From: XN24 sp964413755
GTDB taxonomy: Bacteria; Pseudomonadota; Gammaproteobacteria; Steroidobacterales; XN24
Reading direction: 5' to 3'
NCBI GenBank assembly: GCA_964413755.1
Contig: CAYPTW010000128.1
Coordinates: forward strand, 1 to 6,161
DNA length: 6,161 nt
The notes under the pieces were generated by a model. It did not search any database. It had not been told where the DNA came from and was given only the letters and a program-made list of their open reading frames with translations. The position numbers and the translations under genes were made by a program. Each line of letters opens with the position of its first letter. The stretch's first letter is position 1. This document shows positions 6,051 through 6,161 of the stretch, one piece after another.

Positions 6051-6084
6051 CGGCCCCGGTCGTCCATCCTGGACGCCGGGGCCG
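6051..6084 (-). terminator. Strong hairpin, likely terminator of a minus-strand gene beyond the right edge
   Basis: CGGCCCCGG (6051-6059) pairs perfectly with CCGGGGCCG (6076-6084), and inside it CGTCC (6061-6065) pairs with GGACG (6071-6075) around an ATCCT loop. This gives 14 paired bases with one bulged T at 6060. On the minus strand it is followed by ACTTTATT, a partial T run; on the plus strand there is none. It lies upstream of the bfd promoter and probably insulates it from the preceding minus-strand gene. Confidence 0.55.
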
Positions 6085-6140
6085 TAGGGGTCGCGTGGGG
6101 GGAACACGCATTCTTGGGGGAACGGTTGGGGATTCGCTCC

Positions 6141-6161
6141 TTACGCCCGAAATAGATTCAG
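6141..6161 (-). CDS. Possible C-terminal end of an unidentified minus-strand gene
   Basis: From the window edge one minus-strand frame reads LNLFRA and then TAA at 6141-6143, 56 nt before the strong hairpin at 6051-6084. Its position between the edge and a terminator-like hairpin oriented the same way makes it a plausible gene end, but six codons are far too few to identify a product, and the frame could be chance. Confidence 0.2.
   Translation of the reverse strand: MNLFRA

Noticed and set aside
5868..6107. A 79-codon minus-strand frame starting at GTG 6107, and a 41-codon frame starting at an ATG just upstream of it
   Set aside because: Both run through the strong hairpin and the bfd promoter/Fur box, lack ribosome sites and give low-complexity peptides. 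The longer one continues into bfd in another frame.

Overview
The window looks like ordinary chromosomal DNA from a GC-rich gammaproteobacterium. This rests on the Pseudomonas-like bacterioferritin/Bfd pair, a Fur-type box, and an HAE1-type RND pump; the genus cannot be read from the sequence, and no rRNA, tRNA, CRISPR array, transposase gene or phage gene is visible.

Layout from left to right: (1) 1-205 has no recognisable gene, but contains a palindrome and a promoter-like pair just before the first gene. (2) 206-799, plus strand: a two-gene type II toxin-antitoxin module, with a RelE/ParE-superfamily (HigB-like) toxin first and an HTH (HigA-like) antitoxin 3 nt after it. (3) 777-5032, minus strand: an efflux operon, with a periplasmic adaptor (membrane fusion protein) followed by a 1035-residue RND permease. 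The permease stop lies inside the antitoxin gene, so the two convergent genes overlap by 23 bp. (4) 5134-5952, minus strand: an iron-storage pair, bfd (bacterioferritin-associated ferredoxin) upstream of bfr (heme bacterioferritin). (5) 5953-6161: the bfd promoter with a Fur-like box across its -35 region, then a very strong hairpin that probably terminates a minus-strand gene lying mostly beyond the right edge.

How they work together: Bfr stores iron in its mineral core and Bfd donates electrons to the Bfr heme to release it. A Fur box at bfd fits release under iron starvation, while a separate perfect TATAAT before bfr would allow storage to be expressed independently. The adaptor and permease form the inner part of a tripartite proton-driven exporter; no outer-membrane channel gene is present, so an unlinked TolC/OprM-type channel is presumably used. 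The toxin-antitoxin module is functionally separate and abuts the pump tail to tail.

Nothing here is clearly a new system. The points most worth checking are the toxin-antitoxin/pump overlap, the absence of AcrB-type hydrophobic-trap phenylalanines in the permease, the operator-like palindrome before the pump operon, and promoter/terminator-like signals on the strand opposite bfr.
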